Of a DNA stretch of 64,000 bases, positions 1-10,843 are shown piece by piece. Location: positions 298,501-362,500 of the forward strand of contig JACVVK020000172.1 of NCBI GenBank assembly GCA_018292915.2, read 5' to 3'. Under the pieces are notes generated by a model. The model ran no database searches. It worked only from the letters and a program-made list of their open reading frames with translations, and had not been told where the DNA came from. A program made the translations under genes and the position numbers. Source of the stretch: Batillaria attramentaria (taxonomy: Eukaryota > Mollusca > Gastropoda > Batillariidae). Each line of letters begins with the position of its first letter. The first letter of the stretch is position 1.

Positions 1-28
1 GAGAGAGAGAGAGAGAGAGAGAGAGAGA
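1..28. repeat. (GA)n microsatellite, cut by window edge
   Basis: Uninterrupted GA dinucleotides run from the first base. The tract continues to the left of the window, so its true length is unknown. Confidence 0.97.
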
Positions 29-759
29 CTCAAAATGAAAGTATACAGGTTATTGGGTTACGAATATTTAGCCGATGAACTGATAGTGGAAGTTCAAAAT
101 AACTATAAAACGTGTTTTCTTGGATTTTAAAGAGAATACACAGAATTTAGTTTTTTTCCCGATGTCCATAAACTATGATCATGAGTAATAACACCGCTGA
201 GAGACCCACTGCACACAATCGTTAATCAGGAATTTATGTACGTACGTTACATGTTACACAATCAACAGCTGCTCATGGAATTTTTGCATGAAAGGAATTT
301 ATCATCGCGCTTCGTCTGTAACCTGGGTATGTGAGACGTGATAAATTCCGCCCATAACAATAGGACACACGCCGCTGTTACGACGGCTGCTATTGGCTAA
401 CTTGGCACCCCGTGTATGCCTTGCTCTGGGTCTGGTTTCATCAGGTTTTGACGCGTCCTATCTGCAAGCTGCGCGTTAATCCGGGGTAAAGGAGCTCAGG
501 TTACCACGTGACAGGAGTGCACAAAATGGCGCCACGTGGTGTTGGAACTAGTAATCCCGAAGACTCGGTCCACCGATTAAATGCGCGTATGTTCATTTGA
601 AAGCGTGTGTCGGCTTAAAATTGCATTAATAAAGTTTTAGGACTGTTTTGTTTTACAGTTTGTGCACGTCAGTACAAACAATGAACAGTTGTGTCATGCG
701 CGTTCTCACACAAACGTTGGAGATTAATTCCATGACATCTTCATGTTAATTGTACAAGT

Positions 760-761
<2 letters not shown>
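29..761. other. Intergenic or intronic sequence, nothing recognised
   Basis: Mixed-composition, non-repetitive DNA. No open frame of convincing length or composition, no repeat match within the window and no RNA gene fold were seen. Confidence 0.6.
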
Positions 762-841
<80 letters not shown>

Positions 842-842
842 C
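762..842. repeat. (AC)n microsatellite, about 40 units
   Basis: A pure AC tract of about 80 bp. Open frames encoding HTHT or CVCV runs across it are artefacts of the dinucleotide repeat. Confidence 0.97.
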
Positions 843-939
843 GCTCACTGAAATTAGTGATTGGTGTGTATGTGTCTTTCACTTTACCTTCATGTGCGTC
901 CCTTTCAGATGTAGACAGTTTCAGAAACAACTGACATAC

Positions 940-1290
940 GACAACAAACTAAACAAACAACAACAAATCCATATGAAAACAGACCAACCCAAAAACGAAA
1001 ACAGTCAACAGCAGCAAAACAACAACAACAACAACAATCCAAGCAAACAAACAATTGGGGAAAAACATAGATAGGAGAACTAAATAAAGCATCTCAGCAA
1101 CAAAACATCTTCACCCACTAACTACCCACTTTTACCACTCACCATTCACCACACCCACGCCTTTTTTTATTAATCAGAAAGAGGAAAAAAGGAAAAAGAA
1201 AAAAAGAAAGCGAGGGGAGGGGGGAGGGGGGAAACCGCGGTTGGTCGTTTTTTGTGTTTCTTTGTTGTTGTTGTTGTTTTTAACGGACAT
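940..1290. repeat. Low-complexity stretch: AAC-rich, then purine-rich, then TTG repeat
   Basis: CAA/AAC-rich sequence (about 945-1063) is followed by a plain spacer, an A/G-only tract near 1175-1230 and a (TTG)5 run near 1260-1280. No gene is supported. Confidence 0.8.
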
Positions 1291-1765
1291 CTATTATCTG
1301 TTTCCCAGCCTTTCCTGGGCAGAGTTTCTACAGAAGTGCGAGAAGGTGTGCATTATGAATGGTATTCCACAGCGAGGCCCCTCACACAATTAGCGCCCTC
1401 TCGCATGACGTCTGCCGGCTATGTTAATGAGCTCAAGGGAGGTCACTCCTAATGTCCCGAGAACACACGACACCCCATGACGTAACATTACCGGGTGATT
1501 GTCGTTTGTTGGGACCTCGTGTGGGCGCCGGTCGCGTTGTAAATGGGAGTTGTTGTTTATGGTCATGTAGCCATGCATTATTTCCAAACACGATCACAAC
1601 CTGTGTCACGGTCACAGGACACCAGGTGATAAAGTCAATCAAGCATGAATTTTAATGACTGTAACTGTATGGCTTTCTGGTTACTGGTCCTCCCAAAGTT
1701 TGGCAGATGTCTCTAGAACGGAAACTTGAACAAAAAATGGCCACAAATCATTGCTTTTCTGTTCA
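1291..1765. other. Unique sequence, nothing recognised
   Basis: Balanced base composition without internal repeats. Short open frames on both strands lack any family resemblance or coding periodicity that I can see. Confidence 0.5.
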
Positions 1766-2222
1766 TCTGTATTCAAAATTCTATAGCATTTCATTTTATG
1801 TTCAGAATTTTGTAGTATTTCTTGTATGTTAAAAATTCTATGGCATTTTATTCTGTATTCAGAATTCATAATAAGATTAAGAATGAGAATAACTTTATTA
1901 ATCCCCTCAGCTCTTTACACAAGAACAGAATCTCCACGTAAAAAACATCAACCATGCACCCATACGCACTCTTCACTCATACACCCATCACATACACTCA
2001 TGGCAGTAATACTGTAATAATTAAGAACACAATTTCTTAAGAACTGAATTTCATAATTAAGAACAGAACTGTAATTCAAAAACATAATACTACTTCAGTC
2101 CATCAGAGAAACAACATTCTGTGTCATATCATCTATATTCAAAATTCTACGGTATTAATTTTCATCTATATTCGAAATTATATTGTACTCCATCTATAGT
2201 CCAAATTTCAACTGTACTGTGT
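1766..2222. repeat. Degenerate AT-rich tandem repeat, interrupted
   Basis: Units of about 30 bp built on TATTCAAAATTCTATRGCATT occur at roughly 1770-1870 and again at 2140-2220. The intervening 1872-2130 is unlike the units. It contains AATAACTTTATTAATCCCCTC, which in reverse complement reads like a retroelement 3' end with AATAAA. The reading that an element split an older array is inferred. Confidence 0.55.
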
Positions 2223-3127
2223 TGTGAAGTTAGGGAACGTTCCTTTCATGTATCGATTTTGTTTCTGGTCTGTGATGACACGACATTTTAAATGTGTGTC
2301 GTTTACTGCTTTGATGACGACAGTATTTGCACTGTCGATAAAACTGAACAGTATTGATATGAAAGGGAAGTATTGTTAACCGATAGATGTATCAGCAATT
2401 GTTTTATCTCCCTTGTGTGCTTGTTTTGCTGTTGAGTTTCCCCAGACTCAGTTCGCAGTGTGTTTTGTCATTGGTTTCTTCTTCTTTCTTTTTTTGTTTT
2501 GTTTTGTTGATTGTGTTTCAGGAGTGGCAGAGTTTTATGTTAGTCTTTCCTATGTGCTTTCATTCCGGGGAAGATAGTGTGGTCTCACGCATGCAAAACA
2601 CAAAGATAAAATCTGTTTGAATGCATTTTATTAATCGCAAAACACGGTCCAAACTTTTGTACAGATCCTTACTTTTCCTGAAAACCTTTCAGACAGGCAC
2701 ATACAATCATTCACGTAGAAATTACCTGTCTTCATTGCTTTCAAGATCATCATTTGGTCATGAATTGAAGTGTGCCCATGACATCAAAACACGTTGCAAA
2801 ACCCTTGTTGACTTTGTTAACATGTTAAAGAAAGATTGGAGACTGTTTTTGACTATACTGTCTTGAGGCGGTGTATTTTGGACGAATGAAAGGCGTTTCT
2901 GGAAGCAGCCATACTATTTAGTCCTTCAGCCAATCGATGAGGGACTGATGTTTTTAGTGGGTGGTCTGTTATTGATTTTCTGTTAGTCCACATTGACAGT
3001 CAGTTTGCAGACAATCACAGTGGCAGTGGCAATGCCTTTTATTTCTCAATGACGGATGATTTTTGGCACAGAATTCTTTCTTCTATCTTCTTCTTCTTGT
3101 ACGCTGCTGCTACTTCTACTTCTACTG

Positions 3128-3128
<1 letters not shown>
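2223..3128. other. AT-rich intergenic sequence, nothing recognised
   Basis: Short open frames at 2387-2620 and 2621-2866 encode no recognisable domain and have no supporting context. I see no splice-flanked exon that I would defend. Confidence 0.5.

Positions 3129-3129
<1 letters not shown>

Positions 3130-3196
<67 letters not shown>
3130..3196. repeat. (CA)n microsatellite, about 33 units
   Basis: Pure CA tract, followed at 3237-3261 by a poly-A run and a short TA tract. Confidence 0.97.
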
Positions 3197-3198
<2 letters not shown>

Positions 3199-3261
3199 CA
3201 AACAAGGGGACTTCCCACCTCTCAGTTCCTTGTTTCAAAAAAAAAAAAAATATATATATAT

Positions 3262-3706
3262 AGGTCGACACAGATAGCAAATGAAGCAGAAAATGGGATC
3301 ATGGATCACTGGACACGACAGACATTACTCCTACAGTTTTCTCGTTTAAAGAGACACGGTATGCTGGGGGTAGACCACTTCTCACATTAAGTTTGCCCTC
3401 TGGCTGTAGTTTTTATCCGTCGGTGGTAGATTTGAAAAGCACTTATTCTATTCCCAGTGTCAGCTGTGTTTGTGCAGATTAAATCTGATGCGTGGAAGAG
3501 TGTAGTAGCTCCCCACCCTGTAGGGGTGATTAAGGTTAAGAAGGATGAATCATAGATCATATAAGGTAGGGTAGTGGTGGATGCAGGCTCTCTGTGTGTA
3601 TTGAAATCTTCATGTACATACCCCATAGAAGTGAACAATTTCAGAAACTACTGACCTACAGCAGGAATAATGACCGTCTGCTGCTTGGTTCCTTGTTTCA
3701 AAATTT
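3262..3706. other. Unique sequence, nothing recognised
   Basis: Non-repetitive sequence without a supported gene. Confidence 0.5.

Positions 3707-3707
<1 letters not shown>

Positions 3708-3764
<57 letters not shown>
3708..3764. repeat. (TG)n microsatellite
   Basis: Pure TG tract of about 28 units. Confidence 0.97.
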
Positions 3765-3765
<1 letters not shown>

Positions 3766-4240
3766 CATCAACATCCATCATGCGCCAGAGCTTGGACCTC
3801 TAGGATGCACACCAGCGCTCAAGACGATTAAAGTAGACACATTTCCAGTATACTGCGTCAAACTCCAGAAAAAAAAATCACTTGTTGTCCCCCCCCCCCC
3901 CGAAAAAAAAAATGCTTCAGTTCGCGAACAAGCAAATAAACACACAAGAAAAGAAATACATAAATAAACAAATACAACAAACGATTGCAGACGATTAAAT
4001 ACCACGATGGAAGAGGGATATGAATGGATAAAACTCGTAAGTCTCACACAGAAGCTTTGCCTGAAGGCTGAGGAAAATTAATAACTAGGCCAGTAATCAC
4101 AAATCCGGCAAGGACTAACCCCACGCGTGAAGAAATAAGACATCACCACCAATACAATACCAGCGAGCAAGCTATTTCACTCGTGCCACAATGCTGAGCA
4201 GTAAGACATTATTCCCCCTACAATAGCGTGCAGAGGAAAT
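3765..4240. other. A-rich intergenic sequence, nothing recognised
   Basis: Contains a poly-C run with flanking poly-A near 3890-3911 and A-rich sequence to about 4000. No gene is supported. Confidence 0.5.
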
Positions 4241-4297
4241 GGTGGATCGTACCCAGGCTTTCCCAACCACCACGGTACGAACGCGTTCGGCTACAAA
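4241..4297 (-). repeat. Possible tRNA-like SINE relic (second type)
   Basis: On the minus strand the stretch reads TAGCCGAACGCG (A-box-like) and about 35 nt later GGGTACGATCC (B-box-like, compare GGTTCGANTCC). The spacing and words differ from the abundant SINE of this window. It is too degraded to be a tRNA gene, and no target duplication was found. Confidence 0.3.
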
Positions 4298-4775
4298 ACA
4301 AGTCAGCCACCCGGAACCTTGTTACGGCCTCCTATTTTCTTCCCCCTGGAGGGACGTACCCCCAATTTCGGAGGTTACACAGCAGAGGCCCGGTATCGTG
4401 GTCAGATTTTGATTAGGTTTGGGGACAGGTTATAGGATTTGAATTGATCGCATTCTCGCCGTGGGGCACACGGGACCCGTGGAAAAACAACACATCGCCC
4501 TCTTGCCGCTCTCCTCCCGGACCGTGTCAAAGGGAGGGAGGGAGGTAAGGGGGCGGAGGGAGGGGTTGTTGGAAATTGCTGGAGTGTTTGGGATGGGTGT
4601 AGGGGAAATATTGTGGAATTAGAAAGTAATGGCGTGTTTTGTGACACGCGTTGTCATCAAATTGTTTAAAAAATACTATTTAACAAAATAATGCCATTAT
4701 TTTGTTAAAGATTTTAAATTAAAAACCTGTTAGGGTCGGGTTTTTTTTTTAAAGTTTTGGGATATGTGCTATCAC

Positions 4776-4780
<5 letters not shown>
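4298..4780. other. Unique sequence, nothing recognised
   Basis: Contains a G-rich stretch (about 4528-4570) and an AT-rich inverted patch near 4675-4705 built on AAAATAATG. No gene is supported. Confidence 0.45.
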
Positions 4781-4781
<1 letters not shown>

Positions 4782-4822
<41 letters not shown>

Positions 4823-4834
4823 GAGAGAGAGAGT
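4782..4834. repeat. (GA)n microsatellite, once interrupted
   Basis: GA tract with a single TC interruption at about 4818. Confidence 0.95.
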
Positions 4835-5570
4835 ATTTTCCACACGATATCACCGTCGATAATTTGAACTGGACTTATTTCATAAGAAGACAAATGTACC
4901 CCTCTCCCAGTTGCTCTCCGTGATCACAACCAACTAAAGCTGAAACACTGAACGATACATCTAGATAAAACAACTAAACGCAACAGTGATACCAGGCACC
5001 CACAAACGAGCAGTAGAGAGAGCTAGACAGAGCGCAGTTTCGGGTCTCCACCCCCGTGCTCAGCCACCCGTGACTGACAAGTCCCAGGTAGTTTGAGAGG
5101 GATCAGCACAGAGCCGCACCTGTGCAACGCGTCACTGCCTCTCCCGGTTTATGACAACAGTGTCGCACTGTTCCTATGTCGGTGTCACACGGTATTGTTG
5201 CTAGACAAAGAAAACATGCCCATACTCTTTTTGTAGCTAGCGTTAATAATAATAATAATAATAATAAATCCTTATGAATCCTTATAAATCCTTATAATGA
5301 TAATGAGAAGAAGAAGAAGAAGAAAAAAAAAAGGAAGAAATAAAAAGTAATGTTTGTACTAATTCCCTCAGTTTAAAACGCCGTCAAAATGGATATTTAA
5401 TCGATCGCAGTTTACCTCCTTTCCACGTGAAACCGCTAACATCGAGGAAATACCAGACAGCCTTCTCGTCATCGTGAAAATCTTACCTAAACGCCACTTT
5501 GAACAGTCGGGGATTCCAAAGTCGTCGCAAGTTGAAATTCACGTAAGGCATAAAACGCCTGGGAAAAGAT
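4835..5570. other. Intergenic sequence with (AAT)n at 5245-5267
   Basis: Apart from the AAT run, small CCTTAT/CCTTAA repeats and a GAA run near 5310-5340, the sequence is non-repetitive. No gene is supported. Confidence 0.5.
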
Positions 5571-5574
5571 AGCT

Positions 5575-5960
5575 ATTGTGGTAAAGAGGCATTTATGAAG
5601 TTGTGGTTAAAAGGCATATATAAAGTTGTGGTAAAGAGGTATCATAGTTGATAAAGTTGTGGTAAAACGGCATATATGAAGTTGTGGTTAAGAGGTATCA
5701 TAGTTGATAAAATTGTGGTAGAGGTATTTATAAAGTTGTGGTAAAGAAAAAAAATTGTAAAGTTGTGGTAAAAAGGCATGTATAAAGTTGCGGTAAAGAG
5801 GCATTCATGAAGTTGTGTTAAAGAGGCATTTATAAAGATGTAGTAAAAGGGCACATATAAGGTTGTTGTAAAGAGGCATATATAAAGTTGCGGTAAAGAG
5901 GCATATATAAAGTTGTGGTAAAGGGGTATTTGTAAAGTTGTGGTAAAGAGGTATTTATGG
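5575..5960. repeat. Degenerate minisatellite, unit about 25-27 bp
   Basis: About 14 units with the core AAGTTGTGGTAAAGAGG, each followed by CATWTAT. Units vary in length and sequence. The 117-residue minus-strand frame across it (5642-5995) is a repeat artefact. Confidence 0.9.
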
Positions 5961-5999
5961 ATTTCAGAATGATGGGTTGTCAGCTTTTGGTCCACTAAA

Positions 6000-6225
6000 C
6001 TTCAGTTTTGACTGTTTTTGTGCGCCATTAGTGAGATTGCAATGAAAACTTCCCCGGTGCTTACCGCCCCTGTTTGACGCCCTCTAGCTGATAATCAGCG
6101 GCTAATTTTAGGGGCCAGCACTCCCGCGGATTTATCACGAGTTATCTGCCCTGTGGCGACATTAAAACCTCGTTCTCTCTCCTTCGTTAACGAACCGTCC
6201 CGGAAACGGGCGGCATTACGCTCCT
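6000..6225. other. GC-balanced non-repetitive block, candidate conserved non-coding DNA
   Basis: No simple repeats in a window full of them. Contains GATAATCAGCGGCTAATTTT with homeodomain-like TAAT cores, and frequent CpG. No open frame of note. The regulatory reading is inferred from composition only. Confidence 0.25.
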
Positions 6226-6559
6226 AAGAACAGCTACTCTTAATGACTGGTTGTTGTGGCAGTGAGAGTGGTGGGACTTGCGCCATTGTGCGGACAGATT
6301 CTTGACACAAACATTGTCCAACCGTTGCATCATTATTATCGCCGTTGTTGTCGCCAGTACTGTCGTTCTCATCATTTCTCTCCCGTAGTATCTATGTTTA
6401 TTTTATCTTGTTCTAAATGGCATTGTTTTTCTTACGTGTTTCTTTTTAGTGTGATCGAGTTTGATAAATTAGCATGAAGGTGCAGCGTCGACTGCACGTC
6501 CTAGGTTTATACTGCCCCGTAGACCAGTTTGCATCATTTGTTCAATGTTACATTTTTCT

Positions 6560-6654
6560 CCAAGTAGTGGAGGCACGCTGAGCCGTGAATTAGTCTTTGC
6601 TGTTTGCGCGGCGTTAAGCCTTAAAAACTCACTCACTCACTCACTCACTCACTC
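6560..6654 (+). repeat. Retroposon 3' tail ending in (ACTC)n
   Basis: The sequence GAATTAGTCTTTGC...GCGGCGTTAAGCC, then TTAAAAACTCACTCACTC, recurs in inverse orientation at 49621-49700 with about 80% identity by eye. A unique segment ending in a short simple repeat is typical of a LINE or SINE 3' end. Confidence 0.6.
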
Positions 6655-6696
6655 TCCCTTCGTTTTGTCGTCTTTCTGATTTTGTGGAGTTTCCAG

Positions 6697-6871
6697 GGGT
6701 GGGTGGGAGGTGTTTGGGGGTTTAACGTCCTTTTCCACCGTATATGGGTGATATCAAAGACGGGGCAACGATGAAAAAGCCAGCACAAACATTTGGCTCC
6801 AGCCGGGATACGAACTCACGACCCGAGCATTGGAAGTCCAACGCTCTACCATTCGGCCACCCCGGCTCCCC
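6697..6871 (-). mobile_element. tRNA-related SINE, near full length, with target duplication
   Basis: On the minus strand it has the tRNA-like head with A box TGGCCGAATGG and B-box-like GAGTTCGTATCCC, then the body with TTTGATATCACCC and the GGACGTTAAAC tail with ACCC repeats. A perfect 13-bp direct repeat GTGGAGTTTCCAG flanks it (6684-6696 and 6872-6884), which is direct evidence of retroposition. Confidence 0.93.
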
Positions 6872-6884
6872 GTGGAGTTTCCAG

Positions 6885-7084
6885 TCATCTAGGAGAATTG
6901 ACCAGAATTGATGGTGATGATGTGAATGATGATGATCAGAGCGTTGGAGGTGTAAGCCACCGTTTGTAAGCCTTTAGTTAGTCTACTGTTTTTTGTGGGT
7001 GACCTGTTTTGGGGCTGACTGTTTGTCCCTCTGTCTGTACGAAGGGAGAGTGGAAATGACAATGCGTGATTGTCCATTTTTCAC
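6885..7084. other. Unique sequence, nothing recognised
   Basis: Short non-repetitive spacer without a supported gene. Confidence 0.5.
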
Positions 7085-7164
7085 AGATGTAAGGTTAGGC
7101 ACTCAGTCGTGTTGTTCTCTTGTCAGATGTAAGGTTAGGCACTCAGTCGTGTTGTTCTCTTGTC
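7085..7164. repeat. Perfect 40-bp tandem duplication
   Basis: 7085-7124 and 7125-7164 are identical (unit begins AGATGTAAGGTTAGGCACTC). The duplication is recent or an assembly artefact. Confidence 0.95.
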
Positions 7165-7178
7165 CTTGATTTATGCTG

Positions 7179-7180
<2 letters not shown>

Positions 7181-7254
<74 letters not shown>
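7181..7254. repeat. (CA)n(GA)n compound microsatellite
   Basis: About 23 CA units run directly into about 14 GA units. This compound order recurs elsewhere in the window. Confidence 0.97.
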
Positions 7255-8995
7255 CACACAGCACATGTGTGCATCGAACACAGCATTGACCCCGTTAACC
7301 TCCTCGAGCAGTTTTGATATAAATATTAATAAATAACAACAACAACAAAATAAGTGAACAGGCACCAAAGAACGTTATGGTTGGTTACTACTTCAATGGC
7401 TGATTTTTGCAGCTGTTGTAGACAGGGAGATTCTCCCGCACCATTATTTCGGGCCGTGGGACAAAACGGTCATTTACGACGCTGCAGCAGGAGCATCAGA
7501 GTAGCCTCCCATTGTCCGGATGACGTCCCCTGCTGTCCTCGGCTACTACCCTAATATCCACCCGGTTCTAAAACAGGGGAGAGACCAGCAGCGCTGCATC
7601 CTAGGGATGCTAGCCCAAAGTAGGTACCGAGTACTTCCTTCATTTGGAAAAAGGGCCTAAGCGCCTTTCAAATGCAGTGCTGATTAGTCCCTTTTTCCAA
7701 GTGACAATAGGATAGGTGCTAGACGTGGAAAGCCACCTTGAGAATCAGATATAACCGTAAGATAAACACCGAGCTACGGACCGGGTCTGATCAAAGATGA
7801 AACTCTCCTGGCGAAAATGGCCCTCTGCCCGGGTTTTTATTGACACATTAAACCGGGTTACGACCACGTGGCTCCTTTCAGGGACACCTACACCGCATGG
7901 TGCGTTTAACACTCGAACCTGTGGCGAGTGTCTCTTTTAAAGCCTCACTCGGAGAACAGCTCGAATGACAGAAGAACCTCGGGCGAAACTCGCTATTTTC
8001 TGATGCACGTGCTTTTTTGATGGGTGGAAAGATTTCTAGAAACGGTATAGCACTGTAGACACTTGAAGCAGTGGTCAGACTCGACATTTTTGCTGATCTC
8101 CAGGCTTCAGCGGTTGTTGTTTAAGTAAGTGCAGATAACTCTGGTCGCCTGGTGAGCCGCTTCCTCCCGACATCCCATCGTTAGAAAAGGACGACAACTC
8201 GGACTGAAAAGCAAGAAGATCGGCGAAGCCTCGTAAAAAAATCGAGTGACAGAGAGTTTGTGGTTTACAGCTGGTGAAAGAAAAGTAACAGATAACAGTC
8301 TCTCAGCTTGTGACCACATTAAACAGCCCATCATATCATTCGGATCTGGTCGGCATAAACCGGGTGTTTGCTGAATACCTTTCAAGTCAAATAATTCAAT
8401 TTAATCCGCAAATTTGCTGGGTGTAGTAAACCATGTGAGGAAATCAAGTGTAACTTTTCACAAACACTTTTATAGTCTGTCGGTACAGAACTTTGCTTCC
8501 TGTTCAAGTTTCTTCTGTAAAGACAACGAATACGTTTTGTAGCATACTGTTCTTTCGTCGGGCAGTCTTTTTCCTTAGTTTTTCTGAAGTTATGTTGTCT
8601 TTAATGCTTTGAGGTTAAGTTCCCGTCATTGTTAAACTCTCTTTCGGAGAACAGAAGTCTCAGCTGACTTGCAGAATTGTGAAGAAAGTAAAGTTCTACT
8701 GACATCATTTTGTTTTGTTTTTGTTTCTACTGACATGATTTTGTTGTCTCTCCCCCCCCCCACCCCCCACAGTGTGAAGGTATCGGTTGGGGATACATGG
8801 TTGCTGTAAACACCAATGGAGGATGGGAGCTGATAATCGCTGCCAATATTGTTTAAAGCAAAATAATGATTTGAACCAGAAGATAGGACTTTCACACTTG
8901 GTCCAGTTGCATACACAATGTCTTTTTGGTTCACATCATTGTTGGAACGTCTTTGTTAAAAAAATGTTGCAAATCACAAAAGCAAAAACAAAACT
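7255..8995. other. Unique sequence, one hairpin, no gene recognised
   Basis: About 1.7 kb without tandem repeats. At 7644-7700 the arms TTGGAAAAAGGG and CCCTTTTTCCAA (12 bp, perfect) enclose a 33-nt loop. Open frames at 7878-8087, 8107-8385 and 8632-8934 (minus) show no domain. Confidence 0.5.
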
Positions 8996-9062
8996 GACAA
9001 TGCATCATCATCATCATCGTCATCATCATCGTCGTCGTCGTCAACAACAACAACGACGACTG
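8996..9062. repeat. Trinucleotide tract (CAT/CGT/CAA/CGA)
   Basis: Imperfect trinucleotide runs: (ATC)n, then (GTC)n, then (AAC)n, then (GAC)n. Confidence 0.9.
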
Positions 9063-9610
9063 CGACTGCACGTGTAAACTATGAACGTATCACCGTCTTT
9101 GCCCGTCACAGACAGGGCTGACCATGATTTTACAGTGGGCGTTTCCGGAAGTGTCACAGGAACTACAGCAGGGTGCGTTGTTGGAAAGGGGTGGAGGGAG
9201 GAGGGGAGGGGGTGGACGCTGGGCCGGGGGGTAATCAGACACGGGTGGATCTACCTCGTTAAGCCCCCCCAAACCGATAATCCGGCTGGAGAAATCTAAT
9301 CCTCATTCACCTGGCTCCAACATCGTAAACGCCATTGTGGGACAAGCTCGCTACTATGGCCAATCACCCACTTTCTGTCTACTTCAGGTGTGGTGGCCGG
9401 GTATAGCCTGATTACCACAGACATTACACACACACCGCGCTATACTCACCTGGCTGCCAGTCACACGGTGGCACTAGGGAGTCAGGCACTGACAACCTGT
9501 AATTACCTGGAGTGAAACTATTTGGGAGTTACCTAACTTTGCCCCAGGGGGCGCCAGGCGGGTCGCGGCAGCCATTACGCGGCGGCCATTACAGAGCGGA
9601 AGGACTATCG
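9063..9610. other. GC-rich non-repetitive block, candidate conserved non-coding DNA
   Basis: A G-rich patch (9185-9240) is followed by sequence with frequent CpG and paired GGCGGCCATTAC-type words near 9570-9595. Weak frames on both strands (9081-9299, 9090-9272) mirror each other and lack domains. Confidence 0.22.
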
Positions 9611-10843
9611 GTCTATCGGGGTTATGTTGTCGGTTTTACTGCTCGGATGTAACATGCGACGTCCATTTCCCATACTGCTGAGAGAATGCGCCATGATGGT
9701 CTCACCTGCCCTCAACAATGTCATTTTATTCCACTTCTCACCTGTACGCAAGACTTGTTGCTTGACATGAAGATGGGTTTGGGATGTGAGAGGATGGAAG
9801 TCAAGCTGTAGGAAACTTCCTAACGGACATGGACAGATATTTTTCAATGTCGTTTAAAAATTCTTAAACTCAAATTCCTTAAACAAGTCGTGCTCGCTCA
9901 CACGTTTATTTTGTTCTGATTAGTTTGAAGTGTGATGTTTGGGAACGAGGAGATAAATTCATGGCCCCAAACAAAGACAGTTATCAAACTGCACCGTAAG
10001 TATGCATATCCCTCCCAGAAAGTCTAAACTAAACACCCCCTCCCCCCCCAAAACCCCCCCCCAAAAAAAAAACAAAACAAAAAACAAAACAAAAACCAAC
10101 TGATATTTTCTTTCAAAATGCGAAACAGTTGATTGCTAAACAGCAGAATAATTAACATATGAAATTCGAGAACACTGAAAACACTGAGAACACTGAGACA
10201 TGAACAGTTATCGCCCTTGCAGTTTCCAGCGTCCATTTTTTTTCCTTTGTTTTTCATGTAGGTTTTACTGTTGTTTGGATCACGATGGTGTTGGCGATGA
10301 TAATCCTGATACAGCAAAGAAGCATTTGAAAGGTAATAAATTTCAGTACCCTCTACCATTCCTCTAGATTGGCCCTTGTCCCTTCACGGCAAGGTTTTCC
10401 TCGAGGCTCTGTCGGTAACCCCGAAGGCTCAACAGTTACGCTGGTTACGGGACCGTGTGTGTAATTGCGGACACAGGACTAGCGGTTTGGCGGCCCACTG
10501 ACAATGGCACAGTCACAGTAATGGTGCACCCCGCTAGCACAAATTGTCAGAAGGACGGGTGGAGGGTCAGACAGGTAGATCTGTTTGGGGTGGGTGAAGG
10601 GTTGGGATTGGGTGGTTGGGTGGTGGTGTAGGGGGTGTTGGGAAGAAGGGAGAAGTAGTCGAGTGTAAAATCCGCTGTTAAAGCAGAATTCTTCACAGGT
10701 TTGAGCTGGGGGGGGGGGGGGGGGGCTGTGTGTATGAGTGTGCAGCTGTTAGCTTCTGATAGAACGTTAAGTTTGGTCAAACACCTGGGTAGTCATGGCA
10801 ACAAAAGAAGAGCAGAATAAGACTTGTCAAACTTCAGTTCTAG
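9611..10843. other. Intergenic sequence with homopolymer runs, nothing recognised
   Basis: Contains C/A homopolymer clusters at 10036-10097, and a G-rich tract with a long poly-G run at about 10560-10726. No gene is supported. Confidence 0.45.
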
